A stretch of DNA of 64,000 nucleotides from assembly GCA_964415185.1 (NCBI GenBank), contig CAYPZI010000001.1, positions 1-64,000 of the forward strand, in the 5' to 3' direction. Position numbers and translations under genes: made by a program. The first letter of the stretch is position 1. Each line of letters starts with the position of its first letter. Source of the DNA: CAYVBJ01 sp964415185. GTDB lineage: Bacteria; Bacteroidota; Rhodothermia; Balneolales; Balneolaceae. The notes under the pieces are model-generated. The model made no database searches. It was given only the letters and a program-made list of their open reading frames with translations, and was not told where the DNA came from. Positions 18,022-27,401 of the stretch are shown here, piece after piece.

Positions 18022-18395
18022 AACCATTAGATGGTAAGATCAGATCAGCATCTAATTAACTCAAAACTCCTGACTTACCGTAAAAGTTCAAGTCGCTATT
18101 TTGTAGTTGCATCAAATTTGCACCGGATTCGTTAATTCGTTTTATGTTGCTTTACGACGCAAGTTCTGTAACCATTTGCTATTTTAGATAGAGTCTGGAG
18201 TTCTGAAACTTTTCTCTCTCCTTTTGCAGATCAGGTACATGTGATAGGTTCAGCAACCGGAATATTAAGAATTTTTTCCGGGTCTAAAATAACAATATGC
18301 CCTGACCTCAATTTTCTTTATTATTAAACCTAAATAAGGTCTGACGACTTTTTTGGTTTAATTTAAAATTATATGCATTACTACATCATTTACAC
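18022..18395. other. Intergenic region with one hairpin, no gene seen
   Basis: In this 374-base gap an 8-base inverted repeat (ATTAGATG 18026-18033 with CATCTAAT 18049-18056) lies just past the LytM stop codon. It has no T run, so it is at best a weak terminator. The rest shows no coding pattern, tRNA or repeat that I can recognise. Confidence 0.4.
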
Positions 18396-19766
18396 ATGTT
18401 TCACTTTCTAAGAATCTGCATTCTTCTCGGTTTCCTGTTTTTCAACTCTCCCCTTCATGCACAAACATTTAATACAGATGAATATGAAGAGATATCAAAT
18501 ACAATAATTATGAGTGCAATGTCCGACCGGCAGGGATTTGAAAGGCTCACGGAGTTTGTCGACTACTACCCTCACCGGCTATCCGGTTCCGAAATGCTGG
18601 AAAATTCTATTGACTGGATAGTGGAAAAAATGAAAGAAGACAGGTTTGATACGGTCTATACTCAGCCTGTAATGGTACCGCACTGGGAAAGAGGTAACGA
18701 ATACGCTTCTTTTAAAGAACCTTATGAACGAAATTTGCCAGTACTTGGATTGGGTAACAGCATTGCAACTCCCGATACGGGAATTACAGCTGATGTAATT
18801 GCCGTTAGAAGTTTTGAGGAGCTTGCTCAAAAAGCAGATGAAATTCCCGGTAAAATTGTGCTTTATAATGTGCCATTTACCACATATGGAGAAACCGTAC
18901 AATACAGGATTCGGGGGGCAGTAATGGCTTCGAGGGCTGGGGCTGTGGCTTCACTCGTACGTTCAGTAACTCCTTTTTCAATGCAGACTCTTCATACGGG
19001 TACCAGTGCACTACAGGATACCGCTGAGGCTATCCCTCATGCTGCAATAACTATGGAAGACGCTAACTTTATTCAACGCATGCAAGAACGTGGCGATACA
19101 GTACGGGTTCATCTTTATTTGGAAGCTAAAATTCTGCCCGACAAAGAATCACGGAATATAATTGCCGAAATCAGGGGGAGCGAATTCCCTGACGAAATTC
19201 TAACCATAGGCGGGCATATCGATTCCTGGGATGTGGGCCAGGGAGTGATGGACGATGCCGGCGGCTCGTTTGTATCATGGGAAGCAGCCAGATTATTGAT
19301 TAATCTCGGGGTAAATCCGAAAAGAACAATTCGCGTTGTATTTTGGACTAATGAGGAAAACGGCCTGAACGGTGCCAAAAAATATCATGAAAAAGCCGTT
19401 GAGGAAGGACTGGAAAATCATGTACTTGCCATTGAATCAGATGGTGGTATTTTTAAACCCATTGGATTCGGGTTTTCCGGATCTGAACAGGCAACTGACA
19501 TTCTTAAAAAGATCGGTTCGCTTCTTGACCAAATTGAGTCAGGTGAGATTATTAAGGGCGGTGGCGGTGCTGATATCAGCCCTTTAATACAAGATGGCGT
19601 TCCCGGGATGGGATTACTGACAGACCGCTCCAAATACTTTTGGTATCATCATACAAATGCCGACGTAATTGATATCATCGATAAAGAAGAATTCAGAATG
19701 AACGTAGCAACCATGGCTGTGTTTGCATATATCGTTGCAGATATGGATCAAAAATTGCCCCGTTAG
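18396..19766 (+). CDS. Secreted M28-family zinc aminopeptidase/carboxypeptidase with PA domain
   Basis: A 456-residue exported peptidase with a signal peptide (1-22, LHAQT). A protease-associated domain (about 120-220) is inserted before the M28 catalytic part (about 245-450). Metal ligands and catalytic residues are visible: GGHIDSWDVGQGVMDDAGG (His and Asp), FWTNEENGLNG (Glu pair), AIESDGG, and the late FWYHHTNADVID. The architecture is like carboxypeptidase Q (PGCP) and bacterial homologues that release amino acids from dipeptides outside the cytoplasm. It stands alone. Confidence 0.92.
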   Translation: MFHFLRICILLGFLFFNSPLHAQTFNTDEYEEISNTIIMSAMSDRQGFERLTEFVDYYPHRLSGSEMLENSIDWIVEKMKEDRFDTVYTQPVMVPHWERGNEYASFKEPYERNLPVLGLGNSIATPDTGITADVIAVRSFEELAQKADEIPGKIVLYNVPFTTYGETVQYRIRGAVMASRAGAVASLVRSVTPFSMQTLHTGTSALQDTAEAIPHAAITMEDANFIQRMQERGDTVRVHLYLEAKILPDKESRNIIAEIRGSEFPDEILTIGGHIDSWDVGQGVMDDAGGSFVSWEAARLLINLGVNPKRTIRVVFWTNEENGLNGAKKYHEKAVEEGLENHVLAIESDGGIFKPIGFGFSGSEQATDILKKIGSLLDQIESGEIIKGGGGADISPLIQDGVPGMGLLTDRSKYFWYHHTNADVIDIIDKEEFRMNVATMAVFAYIVADMDQKLPR

Positions 19767-19871
19767 GCAGTTGTCACAAACTCATTTCCTTTCAGTTAAT
19801 AAAAAAAATTGCATGTTTGAAAAAATTGTTTTTATTACAATTATGTATATAAAATAAAAACAGGAGTATCC

Positions 19872-20309
19872 ATGCTCGTAAAAGACATATTAAAACACAA
19901 AGGCAGTGAAGTTTATTCAGTAAATCCTGACGACACCGTTTACAATGCAATTTCTAAGATGTCAGATCTAAATATCGGAGCCCTCGTGGTTATGCATGAT
20001 GGCAAGCTGGCAGGAATAATTTCCGAAAGAGATTACAGGAATAAAGTAATCCTGAAGGGCCGCACGTCCAAAAATACTGCTATTAAAGAAATTATGGTCG
20101 ATAAGGTCTATACGGTTTCACCCGGCGACAACATCAATACTTGCATGCAGATTATGACAGACAAAAAGATACGCCACCTCCCGGTTATTGAAAACGAACA
20201 GGTTGTGGGCATGATTTCAATCGGAGATGTTGTAAAAGAAATCATCGATAAACAAAAAGTCGAAATCGATTATTTACGGGGATACATCAGCGGAGGTTAT
20301 CCGGGCTAA
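19872..20309 (+). CDS. Two-CBS-domain protein
   Basis: A 145-residue protein consisting of a CBS pair (about 8-60 and 75-130), with the usual VNPDDTVYNAISKMSDLNIGALVV and VSPGDNINTCMQIMTDKKIRHLPVIE layouts. CBS pairs bind adenosine nucleotides and regulate other proteins; the target here is unknown. It is preceded by a weak AGGAG (19862-19866) and is convergent with the response regulator gene. Confidence 0.9.
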   Translation: MLVKDILKHKGSEVYSVNPDDTVYNAISKMSDLNIGALVVMHDGKLAGIISERDYRNKVILKGRTSKNTAIKEIMVDKVYTVSPGDNINTCMQIMTDKKIRHLPVIENEQVVGMISIGDVVKEIIDKQKVEIDYLRGYISGGYPG

Positions 20310-20390
20310 AAAAATCAGACCGATTGGAAAAAGTCTTTTTCATTAGTATAAAATTTTTAACGCATTACACTTGTCCTTTCGGAGGATGCT

Positions 20391-21098
20391 TTACTCGTCA
20401 CATTGAAAAATAAAACCCTTTTTTCGCACTGTCTCAATATAGTCATCTTCTGAGTTCTCCCTGATTTTTTTCCTGAGATAACTGATGTAAACATTAATGT
20501 AGTTGGTCTGGGTATCGAAATGAATATTCCAGACTTTTTGAGCAAGTTCTTCCTGGGAAATGATCCTGTTTTTGTTTTTCATCAGGTAAACAAGAAGATT
20601 GAACTCATTATTTGTGAGCGGAATCTTATTACCGTTAATAGTCATTTCCCTCGAAATAAGATCAACAGACAGATCCTTGCAACTGATCTCTTTTTCTGCA
20701 CCTTTTGCCGAGCTTCTTCTTGAAATTGCCTCAATCCTTGCAATCAGTTCTTCACTGTTAAATGGTTTAGTAAGATAGTCGTCTGCTCCAACTTTCAAGC
20801 ATTTGATTTTAACATCCGTCTCGTGCTCGGCCGACAGGAAAAGGATAGGGGTTTTAATTTCCTTTTCACGAATATGCGAACACACGTCATAACCTGATCC
20901 GTCTGGAAGCCGCAGGTCAAGTATGATCATGTCATAATTATTATCCATAGCCAGGTTTTCACCATCTGTTGCCGTTTCAGCAATCGAAACATTACTTCCG
21001 TTGTGTTCCAGTATTGCTTTGACAAGTGTGCGAACGGTTGGGTCGTCTTCGATCACAAGGATCTCCATAGAATCGCTCTGTATAGCAGTATCAGTCAT
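20391..21098 (-). CDS. OmpR/PhoB-family response regulator
   Basis: A 235-residue two-domain regulator. The receiver domain (about 10-125) has the acidic pocket (VIEDDPT), the phospho-acceptor Asp in MIILDLRLPDG and the conserved LTKPFNSEELIARI Lys. The C-terminal winged helix (about 140-232) contains LTNNEFNLLVYLMKN and NYINVYISYLRKKI. It binds DNA as a dimer when phosphorylated. No histidine kinase gene adjoins, so its partner lies elsewhere. It is convergent with the CBS gene and has about 65 bases to the next upstream gene. Confidence 0.93.
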   Translation of the reverse strand: MTDTAIQSDSMEILVIEDDPTVRTLVKAILEHNGSNVSIAETATDGENLAMDNNYDMIILDLRLPDGSGYDVCSHIREKEIKTPILFLSAEHETDVKIKCLKVGADDYLTKPFNSEELIARIEAISRRSSAKGAEKEISCKDLSVDLISREMTINGNKIPLTNNEFNLLVYLMKNKNRIISQEELAQKVWNIHFDTQTNYINVYISYLRKKIRENSEDDYIETVRKKGFIFQCDE

Positions 21099-21163
21099 AA
21101 GTCATTATAATTTATTGCCGTCGGTTGAATCCATACTAAAATTAGAAAAAATTTAAATAAATC

Positions 21164-21874
21164 CTATTCTATTTCCGATTTTTTATAGCCATTTTCCACT
21201 AACCAATCAATGATAACGTTTTTAATTTTACCTGAAAAGCTGTGACCCTCTTCCACCGGCTTAAATGTTGATTTAATTTTATGCCGTGATAAACTTTCGA
21301 TCTCTTTCTGCTGGTTCTCAGCACTCACGGATTCATCTCGCGTTCCGTGAACTGCAAGTATGTTCATATGATTCAGGTTTTGCCAGCTCTCCCCTATCAC
21401 TTCTGTTTTCAGCCTTGCACCGCAAACCGCCAATTCATTTACATGTTTCCATCTCGTAAAGCCAAAATATCCGGCAAGATATCCGCCCATTGAATATCCG
21501 ATTATAGCAATTCGGTTTACTTCAAGTAACGGCAGAAGGCGGTCGACCACCTCCTGCAAAAATTGTGAACTGATTTCCAGGCTTTTAATGAATTGCCCGC
21601 GGTTTCCATCGTATAAATACCATGCCCTTCCCCATTCGGATACTTTCTTTTTACGGGCGCGGTCATACAGTGGATACGGGCCCTGTACAAAAAGGTGATA
21701 GGCGTTTATCTTCTTTATAAAATCTCCACACTCTTCTTCAAATTCGGATTTATTCTGATTAAATCCATGCAGATATAAAATCAGAGGCTTTGATCCTTTC
21801 GGTCCGGTTTCAATTATTTTATAAGGTACTTCAATTTTGAATGAATGTTTTCCCGATATGAGAACTTCCTGCAT
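21164..21874 (-). CDS. Alpha/beta hydrolase
   Basis: A 236-residue cytoplasmic hydrolase. The oxyanion region LYLHGFNQNKSEFEE, nucleophile elbow GYSMGG (Ser), acid residue in HGTRDESV and catalytic His in EEGHSFSG complete a canonical triad. It looks like a carboxylesterase/phospholipase of the small dienelactone-hydrolase-like group. It is divergent from bioB with about 100 bases between, so a link to biotin is possible but not shown; the better BioH candidate lies at 26709-27401. Confidence 0.8.
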   Translation of the reverse strand: MQEVLISGKHSFKIEVPYKIIETGPKGSKPLILYLHGFNQNKSEFEEECGDFIKKINAYHLFVQGPYPLYDRARKKKVSEWGRAWYLYDGNRGQFIKSLEISSQFLQEVVDRLLPLLEVNRIAIIGYSMGGYLAGYFGFTRWKHVNELAVCGARLKTEVIGESWQNLNHMNILAVHGTRDESVSAENQQKEIESLSRHKIKSTFKPVEEGHSFSGKIKNVIIDWLVENGYKKSEIE

Positions 21875-21976
21875 AAAAGTTAAAATTTAAAAATTTATCT
21901 TAAACTTATGTTGATTTCCGGTCTATTTTAATCGATACTTACCTTAAATAATAATAAGCCGGAATCAATACTGAAA

Positions 21977-22972
21977 ATGAACGACATCCGAAATAACTGG
22001 ACAATTGAAGAAATTAAAGAAATTTATCATTCACCGCTTCTTGAACTGATCTACAGGGCTGCAACCATTCACAGAAAGTATCACAGTACCGCAGAAGTTC
22101 AGGTTTGCACGCTTCTTTCCATAAAAACAGGCGGCTGCTCGGAAGACTGTGCCTACTGTCCTCAGTCTGCAAGATATCAAACAGATGTTGAAGCTGAAAA
22201 AATGCTTGACACCGATACTATCCTTGAAGCAGCAAACAAGGCCAAATCTGCCGGAAGCACCCGTTTTTGCATGGGGGCTGCATGGAAAAATGCGCGGACT
22301 AACAAAGAGTTTGACAAAATTCTGGATATGGTATCGGAAATTACGGATATGGGAATGGAAGTGTGTTGTACCCTTGGCATGCTGAACGATGAACAGGCTG
22401 CAAAATTGAAGGAGGCGGGCTTGTATGCCTATAACCATAATCTTGACAGCAGTGAGGATTTTTACAACCGGATTATAACCACCCGTACCTACCAGGATCG
22501 CCTCGATACTTTGAAGCGGGTCAGGGATAATAAAATTTCCGTCTGTTGTGGGGGAATTATAGGAATGGGCGAAACAGACCGTGACCGTATTGAACTGATT
22601 CATAACCTTGCAACCATGCCTGAACATCCCGAGTCGGTGCCTGTAAATGCACTTATTGCAGTAGAAGGAACTCCACTGGAAGACCAGCCAAAAGTTCCCT
22701 GGTATGATATGACAAGAATGATCGCCACTGCCCGCATAACAATGCCGGCATCTATGGTCAGGTTATCTGCAGGCAGGGTGAACATGAGCATGGAAGAACA
22801 GGCACACTGTTTCATGGCCGGAGCAAATTCCATTTTTACCGGCGAAAAACTCCTTACGACTTGCAATAACGACCTTAATAAAGATATGGAGATGTTTAAA
22901 ATACTCGGGCTGACTCCCAGAGAGGCATTCAAGAATGCAAAAAATGAACATCTCCCGGCTTCTGTATCTTAA
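21977..22972 (+). CDS. bioB: Biotin synthase
   Basis: A 331-residue radical SAM enzyme that inserts sulfur into dethiobiotin, the last step of biotin synthesis. The [4Fe-4S] motif CxxxCxxC is at Cys54, Cys58 and Cys61 (GGCSEDCAYCPQS). The [2Fe-2S] ligands lie in TRFCMGAAW, EVCCTLGM and VCCGGIIGMGE, and the conserved Arg in VRLSAGR. It is read alone on +, away from the other bio genes on - (23977-28548). No BirA-type operator is recognisable upstream. Confidence 0.97.
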   Translation: MNDIRNNWTIEEIKEIYHSPLLELIYRAATIHRKYHSTAEVQVCTLLSIKTGGCSEDCAYCPQSARYQTDVEAEKMLDTDTILEAANKAKSAGSTRFCMGAAWKNARTNKEFDKILDMVSEITDMGMEVCCTLGMLNDEQAAKLKEAGLYAYNHNLDSSEDFYNRIITTRTYQDRLDTLKRVRDNKISVCCGGIIGMGETDRDRIELIHNLATMPEHPESVPVNALIAVEGTPLEDQPKVPWYDMTRMIATARITMPASMVRLSAGRVNMSMEEQAHCFMAGANSIFTGEKLLTTCNNDLNKDMEMFKILGLTPREAFKNAKNEHLPASVS

Positions 22973-23002
22973 TTTTGATTTTTTAAGGTAAAGGTGAATT
23001 AC

Positions 23003-23725
23003 ATGCGTTATATACTTTCGGCCTTTGTTGGCTTAATGTTTATCATCTCTTGCGGAGATGATACCGGCGGTTCATTTTCACAGCGCTTACCTTTTGACTT
23101 TTCTCAATCCAGCCAGGGCTGGGATGCTGATTTTGCAGGCCTTACTGATAACCAGGTCGATTCTGCGGGCCTCGTATTGGAATGGAGGCCCTTGCCTGAA
23201 AACACCGACTCAACACGAAACGGACTTTTTGCTTCAGGAGTCAATCTCAATGATGATCTTTTTATGTTTTACAAACAGGATTTTCTGGGCCTGAGGCCCA
23301 GCCAGGAGGTTAGAGTCAGTTATCAAATTGAATTGGTCACCAATACTCCTATGAACTGCCCTGAAATTGATGGTAGAATGCCCGGTGAATCAGTATTTGT
23401 TAAAGCAGGGGCATCAACTGTAGAACCAAGGGGAGTAGTACAACAAGATGGAATTTTGAGTATGAATATTGATATCGGCGATGATCCCGATTCCGGTGGC
23501 TTGAATGGAGAGGTACTTGGCAACATTACAAATTCAATAGATTGCGATGAACAAGATGCCGATACATATGTATTTAAGGGATTTGACACAACTGTTGAAG
23601 GAGGTACAATAGTGACGGCAGATGAAAACGGGCGGATATGGGCATTTTTTGGTATCGACTCGGATTTTAAAGGTGACTCTTCAGTCTATTTTTCAGTTGT
23701 ATTTCTTTTTATAGAATCTGTTTAA
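23003..23725 (+). CDS. Putative lipoprotein of unknown function
   Basis: About 240 residues. I prefer the ATG at 23003 (AAGGTG lies six bases upstream); a GTG at 22994 is in frame. The N-terminus is a lipoprotein signal (RYILSAFVGLMFIISC, lipobox IISC), and the mature protein is acidic with no cysteine clusters, four further Cys and a beta-rich pattern (DFSQSSQGWDADFAG ... WAFFGIDSDFKGDSSVYFSVVF). It may be a carbohydrate-binding or other adhesive domain. It directly follows bioB by about 30 bases but has no evident link to biotin. Confidence 0.65.
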   Translation: MRYILSAFVGLMFIISCGDDTGGSFSQRLPFDFSQSSQGWDADFAGLTDNQVDSAGLVLEWRPLPENTDSTRNGLFASGVNLNDDLFMFYKQDFLGLRPSQEVRVSYQIELVTNTPMNCPEIDGRMPGESVFVKAGASTVEPRGVVQQDGILSMNIDIGDDPDSGGLNGEVLGNITNSIDCDEQDADTYVFKGFDTTVEGGTIVTADENGRIWAFFGIDSDFKGDSSVYFSVVFLFIESV

Positions 23726-23772
23726 AGGTGTTTTGAGCTATTATCCCGGATTCATTGGTCCGTTGTGTGTTG

Positions 23773-23866
23773 TTTGTGATTTATGGTCAAGCTAATCCAG
23801 GGATTGACAGTTCATAGCTTGTGTTTTTTTTTGTGATTTGTGGTCAAGCTATGTTAGGGATGGACA
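23773..23866. repeat. Imperfect direct repeat pair, 57-base period
   Basis: A 37-base unit beginning TTTGTGATTTATGGTCAAGC occurs at 23773-23809 and again at 23830-23866 with several substitutions (TTATGG becomes TTGTGG, ATCCAG becomes TGTTAG). The surrounding 23726-23976 is low-complexity and non-coding. It may be a small duplication in a non-functional spacer, or two binding sites. Confidence 0.6.
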
Positions 23867-23976
23867 TCATGTGTCAACATACAACTGACAACGAATAACT
23901 AACAAAACGACTTCTTGTTTTACTATACAATCCCCGTAACTCCTTGTTTTTTTATATAGAGTAATGAGTTCTGAAT

Positions 23977-25269
23977 TTATTTTTTTCGTGAGAGGATTTT
24001 TTTTAACAATTGGAAAAGCTTTTCATATACCATTTTCAATTCATCATCTTTTATACAATACGGCGGCATCAGATAAACCACATCGCCCAGCGGCCGGATC
24101 AAAATACCATAGTCGATACATTCTTTTTTAATTTCGGTACCGATTTCGCTTAAATAACCGCTTCCATCTTTGTTCTTAATAGTAAAAGCCGCTATGGTTC
24201 CTGTTACTCTTATTTTTTCAATATTTTCCATTGTAGCAAGAGACAAAATGTGGTTTTCATGCTTTTCCTGCATTTCCTGAAATTTATGGCAATTATATTG
24301 CAGCAAACTCAATGAGGCAATTCCGGCTGCGCATCCGATGGGATTGGCCGTATAACTGTGTCCATGCCAGAATGTTTTTAAAGGATCGTCCGAATAAAAT
24401 GTATCATAAACCTTATCACTGCAAACAGTCACTGCAAAAGGTAAAAAGCCACCGGTAATTCCTTTAGAAAGGCAAATCAGGTCAGGTTCCGTGTCAGACT
24501 TCAGGCAGGCAAACAGCTCGCCTGTACGCCCGAATCCGGTCATCACTTCGTCGTATATCAGAAGAACAGGAAATTTGAGGCTTACTTTCTTGAGCTTTTT
24601 TAAAAATTCGGGCCTGCACATTTTCATACCGCCTGCACCCTGCACCAGGGGCTCGATAATGATGGCCGCATACTCTTCGGGATTCTTCAACAGCTTGGTT
24701 TCCAGCAATTCAATTACATAATCTTCTCTCTCTTCTGTTGTTGAGCTCCCTATCCATGTTTCAGGATATGGTACATATTCCACATTAAATAGCAAGTTGT
24801 TGTAAACCTGAGAAAATACGGACCTCGAGCCAACCGACATGGCACCGAATGTATCACCATGATAAGCCCCTTCGAATGCAAGAAACTTTCTTTTCTTTTG
24901 TCCTCGGTTATGCCAGTATTGCCAGGCAATTTTAAGTGCCACCTCAACAGATGTTGAGCCATTATCCGAAAAAAATACCTTATTCAGGTCACCGGGTAAT
25001 ACCTGGGTAAGATTCTCAGCCAGCTTTTCAGCGGGTTCGTGGGTGAAATTGGCAAAAATTACGTGTTCAAGCATTTCTGCCTGTTTACGTATGGCATCCA
25101 CTATTACCGGGTGACCATGCCCGTGAATATTGACCCACCAGCTTGAAATGCAGTCTACAATGCGCCTGCCGTCTTCAAGCTCGAGCCAGATACCTTTCCC
25201 GGATTTTACTTTTAAAGGCTGTAAACTGTTTTTTTGAATTGTAAAGGGGTGCCATACATTCGGGTGCAT
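23977..25269 (-). CDS. bioA: Adenosylmethionine-8-amino-7-oxononanoate aminotransferase
   Basis: A 430-residue class III PLP aminotransferase that converts KAPA to DAPA with SAM as amino donor. BioA features include the N-terminal HPNVWHPFTIQ (BioA-specific WHP.T), the PLP site LLIYDEVMTGFGRTG (Asp) and the Schiff-base Lys in LSKGITGG. The C-terminus carries YLMPPYCI, which is also typical. It is the last gene of the minus-strand bio operon, with 3 bases separating it from bioD. Confidence 0.95.
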   Translation of the reverse strand: MHPNVWHPFTIQKNSLQPLKVKSGKGIWLELEDGRRIVDCISSWWVNIHGHGHPVIVDAIRKQAEMLEHVIFANFTHEPAEKLAENLTQVLPGDLNKVFFSDNGSTSVEVALKIAWQYWHNRGQKKRKFLAFEGAYHGDTFGAMSVGSRSVFSQVYNNLLFNVEYVPYPETWIGSSTTEEREDYVIELLETKLLKNPEEYAAIIIEPLVQGAGGMKMCRPEFLKKLKKVSLKFPVLLIYDEVMTGFGRTGELFACLKSDTEPDLICLSKGITGGFLPFAVTVCSDKVYDTFYSDDPLKTFWHGHSYTANPIGCAAGIASLSLLQYNCHKFQEMQEKHENHILSLATMENIEKIRVTGTIAAFTIKNKDGSGYLSEIGTEIKKECIDYGILIRPLGDVVYLMPPYCIKDDELKMVYEKLFQLLKKILSRKK

Positions 25270-25272
25270 AAA

Positions 25273-25908
25273 CTAACGGGAAAATATTTTTAAAAATGCT
25301 TTTTCAAGATTTGAAGGAGTAATGTTTTTCAACATCTCAAGTTGAAACATATATCGGGGCTTGCCCATTTCAAGAATAGTTTCATAGTTGGATTTGTGTA
25401 ACGGGCCATTCAATAAAACACCGAATACATCGATATTGCGCTTTTGAAGTGCCATCAAACTTAAAAATGTATGGTTCAATGTGCCCAATCCGGATCTCGC
25501 TACAAGCAATACAGGCAAACCGAATAACTCAATCAAATCCAACACAGTATCCTTCTCATTTAACGGTACTATAAGTCCCCCTGCTCCTTCAACAACCAGG
25601 TGTTGCTGGGTAAAATCGGGCAGGTTGAAGTCATTAAGTGAAATTTCAACACCATCAATATCAGCGGCTGCATGTGGACTCATCGGAGTCTCAAGGCAAT
25701 ATCTTTCCGGGTAGAAGTGCGATTCAGCGAGGCCGGTTGCTTTTTTTACAAACTCTGTGTCTGTTTGCGGTGTCTTACCGGCCTGCACGGGCTTCCAGTA
25801 ACCGGCCGACAGGCCTTTCACAAGGAGAGATGACACAACCGTCTTACCGACATCCGTATCCGTTCCGGTTACAAAAAGTTTTTTCGGAAATTCTATATGA
25901 TCCTTCAT
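25273..25908 (-). CDS. bioD: Dethiobiotin synthetase
   Basis: A 211-residue ATP-dependent carboxylase that closes the ureido ring. The P-loop VTGTDTDVGKTVVSSLL (about 14-30) is the typical TGTDTxVGKT form of BioD, followed by WKPVQAG (substrate Lys), and the VEGAGGL motif. It overlaps bioC by four bases and lies four bases before bioA. Confidence 0.95.
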   Translation of the reverse strand: MKDHIEFPKKLFVTGTDTDVGKTVVSSLLVKGLSAGYWKPVQAGKTPQTDTEFVKKATGLAESHFYPERYCLETPMSPHAAADIDGVEISLNDFNLPDFTQQHLVVEGAGGLIVPLNEKDTVLDLIELFGLPVLLVARSGLGTLNHTFLSLMALQKRNIDVFGVLLNGPLHKSNYETILEMGKPRYMFQLEMLKNITPSNLEKAFLKIFSR

Positions 25909-26693
25909 GATTTTTTTACAACAGCAAGAAAGACCAGATGATAGGTAATTTTAATCTTTTTTTCAGTTTTTTGATCCCAGAAGGAAATAAGTTTCATAAA
26001 ATCCTTATGCCTTAGCATTTTTCGGTTTACATTTGCCGAGACACCAATTTTTTTCAAGTGCCTGAAAAATTCGATTGCGCTTGAATAGATCTCAGACTGA
26101 TAATCTTCATAAAAATCTATTTTATAGGGTCCTGTTGAAATTTTAACAGCTATTTCTTCTATGTCGGGCAGCGGATTGCCTGTATATGGCAATCCAAGCT
26201 CCAGGCAACACTCTCTCCATTCGGGAAATGATTCACATCCCGGAAATGCAAATAGGAAAAGCCCGCCGGGTTTCAGGTTTTCTCCCAGTTTTTCAATCGT
26301 ATATGCCGGATCTTTAAACCACTGAAGTACAAAATTGCCTGTTATCAGTGAGAACATCTCTTCCCCCTCAATACCCGACTCGGCGTCCATTAGTTGATAA
26401 TCAATTTTATCATCAATACCTACTTTCTTCCTGCACTCCGACAACATTTCATCAGAGAGGTCAGTGATCAGCTTTTTCCTTTGCGGAAAATATTTCAGCA
26501 GGTGCTTTGTATAAAAACCCGTACCAGCACCTATTTCAAGAATGGTGCCCGGCGGAATCATGCCGGTCCATGGTTTCAGTGAATTTGCCAATCTTGAGGC
26601 AGTCTCATATTGCAATTGTGCATTTATGTGGTAATACTTTGCACATTCAGAAAACGCAGAATTAATCTCATCTTTTCTGGTAAAATTCTTCAA
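25905..26693 (-). CDS. bioC: Malonyl-ACP O-methyltransferase
   Basis: A 262-residue SAM methyltransferase. Motif I (ILEIGAGTGFYTKHLL), the acidic motif (LITDLSDEML), and the ALQW-like NFVLQWF (conserved in BioC, where the usual ALQW precedes the post-motif) identify it. BioC masks the free carboxyl of malonyl-ACP so that fatty acid synthesis can extend it to pimeloyl-ACP methyl ester. The start region FSECAKYYHINAQLQ is also typical (F-x-AA-x-Y). It overlaps bioD and follows the BioH-type esterase gene by 15 bases. Confidence 0.92.
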   Translation of the reverse strand: MKNFTRKDEINSAFSECAKYYHINAQLQYETASRLANSLKPWTGMIPPGTILEIGAGTGFYTKHLLKYFPQRKKLITDLSDEMLSECRKKVGIDDKIDYQLMDAESGIEGEEMFSLITGNFVLQWFKDPAYTIEKLGENLKPGGLFLFAFPGCESFPEWRECCLELGLPYTGNPLPDIEEIAVKISTGPYKIDFYEDYQSEIYSSAIEFFRHLKKIGVSANVNRKMLRHKDFMKLISFWDQKTEKKIKITYHLVFLAVVKKS

Positions 26694-26708
26694 GAAAATT
26701 GACTGGTG

Positions 26709-27401
26709 TTAAATTGGAAAATATTTGGGTTCAATAAAAGGTTTTAAAAGAGCATAACATTTTTTGCAATGTGTTGCCGGTACCGCATGTCCGGCTTTTT
26801 TTATTTCAAAATACTGACTGCGGTATCGTAATTTTTGATATAACTCTCTCCCCTTTTGGTTTGAAACGATTTTATCATTTTCCCCGTGAATGATGGTTAT
26901 TTCAGGTATTTCATGCAAAAACTGCTCTGATAATCTGTCATGCTGAATTCTTGTGAGGTCAGTCAGCAGCTTTTCGTGATCAATATCTCCGTTTACATCT
27001 GTTCGTGTCGCTTTTTGCGGGTAAAAAGCATTCTCGACGAATTTCCGTAATACTTCTTTCGGTTTTTCAACAAAGTGCGACAGCATCTGTTGAACAATCA
27101 AAAACGATCTTTTACGCTGTTTCTCATTTTCAGGGTGAAAGTTTAGAAAGCCTCCGAAAACAACAAGATGGTCTGCTTTTTCAAGAACTTCATCTGGGCA
27201 CCAATGAAGTCCGAATGAATGGGCGAATACTACCTTTCTCAAATCGGTTTTATCGCTAAAACCGGCAGGTTCAGGTTTTTCAAAGTAGCCCCTGTCTGCA
27301 GCTTTGAATTGAACATGCTCACTAAACAAATCTCTCCAGGGATTCCAAAATGATTGTTGAAATCCCCATCCGTGATATGCAACAACTTCAGATTTATGCA
27401 T
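26709..27401 (-). CDS. bioH: BioH-type pimeloyl-ACP methyl ester esterase (alpha/beta hydrolase)
   Basis: I start it at the ATG at 27401 (MHKSEVVAYHGWGFQQSFW), giving 230 residues; a longer frame upstream lies inside bioF. HGWGFQQSFW is the BioH-like oxyanion turn. The nucleophile elbow is VFAHSFGLHW rather than the usual GHSLGG, so the first Gly of GxSxG is Ala. The acid (HGENDKIV) and His (AGHAVPATH) are present. It would free the methyl ester made by BioC. The gene overlaps the end of bioF by 8 bases and precedes bioC, so context strongly supports BioH, though other esterases (BioG, BioK, BioJ) fill this role elsewhere. Confidence 0.75.
   Translation of the reverse strand: MHKSEVVAYHGWGFQQSFWNPWRDLFSEHVQFKAADRGYFEKPEPAGFSDKTDLRKVVFAHSFGLHWCPDEVLEKADHLVVFGGFLNFHPENEKQRKRSFLIVQQMLSHFVEKPKEVLRKFVENAFYPQKATRTDVNGDIDHEKLLTDLTRIQHDRLSEQFLHEIPEITIIHGENDKIVSNQKGRELYQKLRYRSQYFEIKKAGHAVPATHCKKCYALLKPFIEPKYFPI

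Noticed and set aside
21164..21874. This alpha/beta hydrolase as the biotin BioH enzyme
   Set aside because: It is only divergent to bioB; the esterase at 26709-27401 lies within the bio operon and has a BioH-like start.
23726..23976. Possible CRISPR-like array from the direct repeats
   Set aside because: Only two imperfect units, with no regular spacers and no cas genes.
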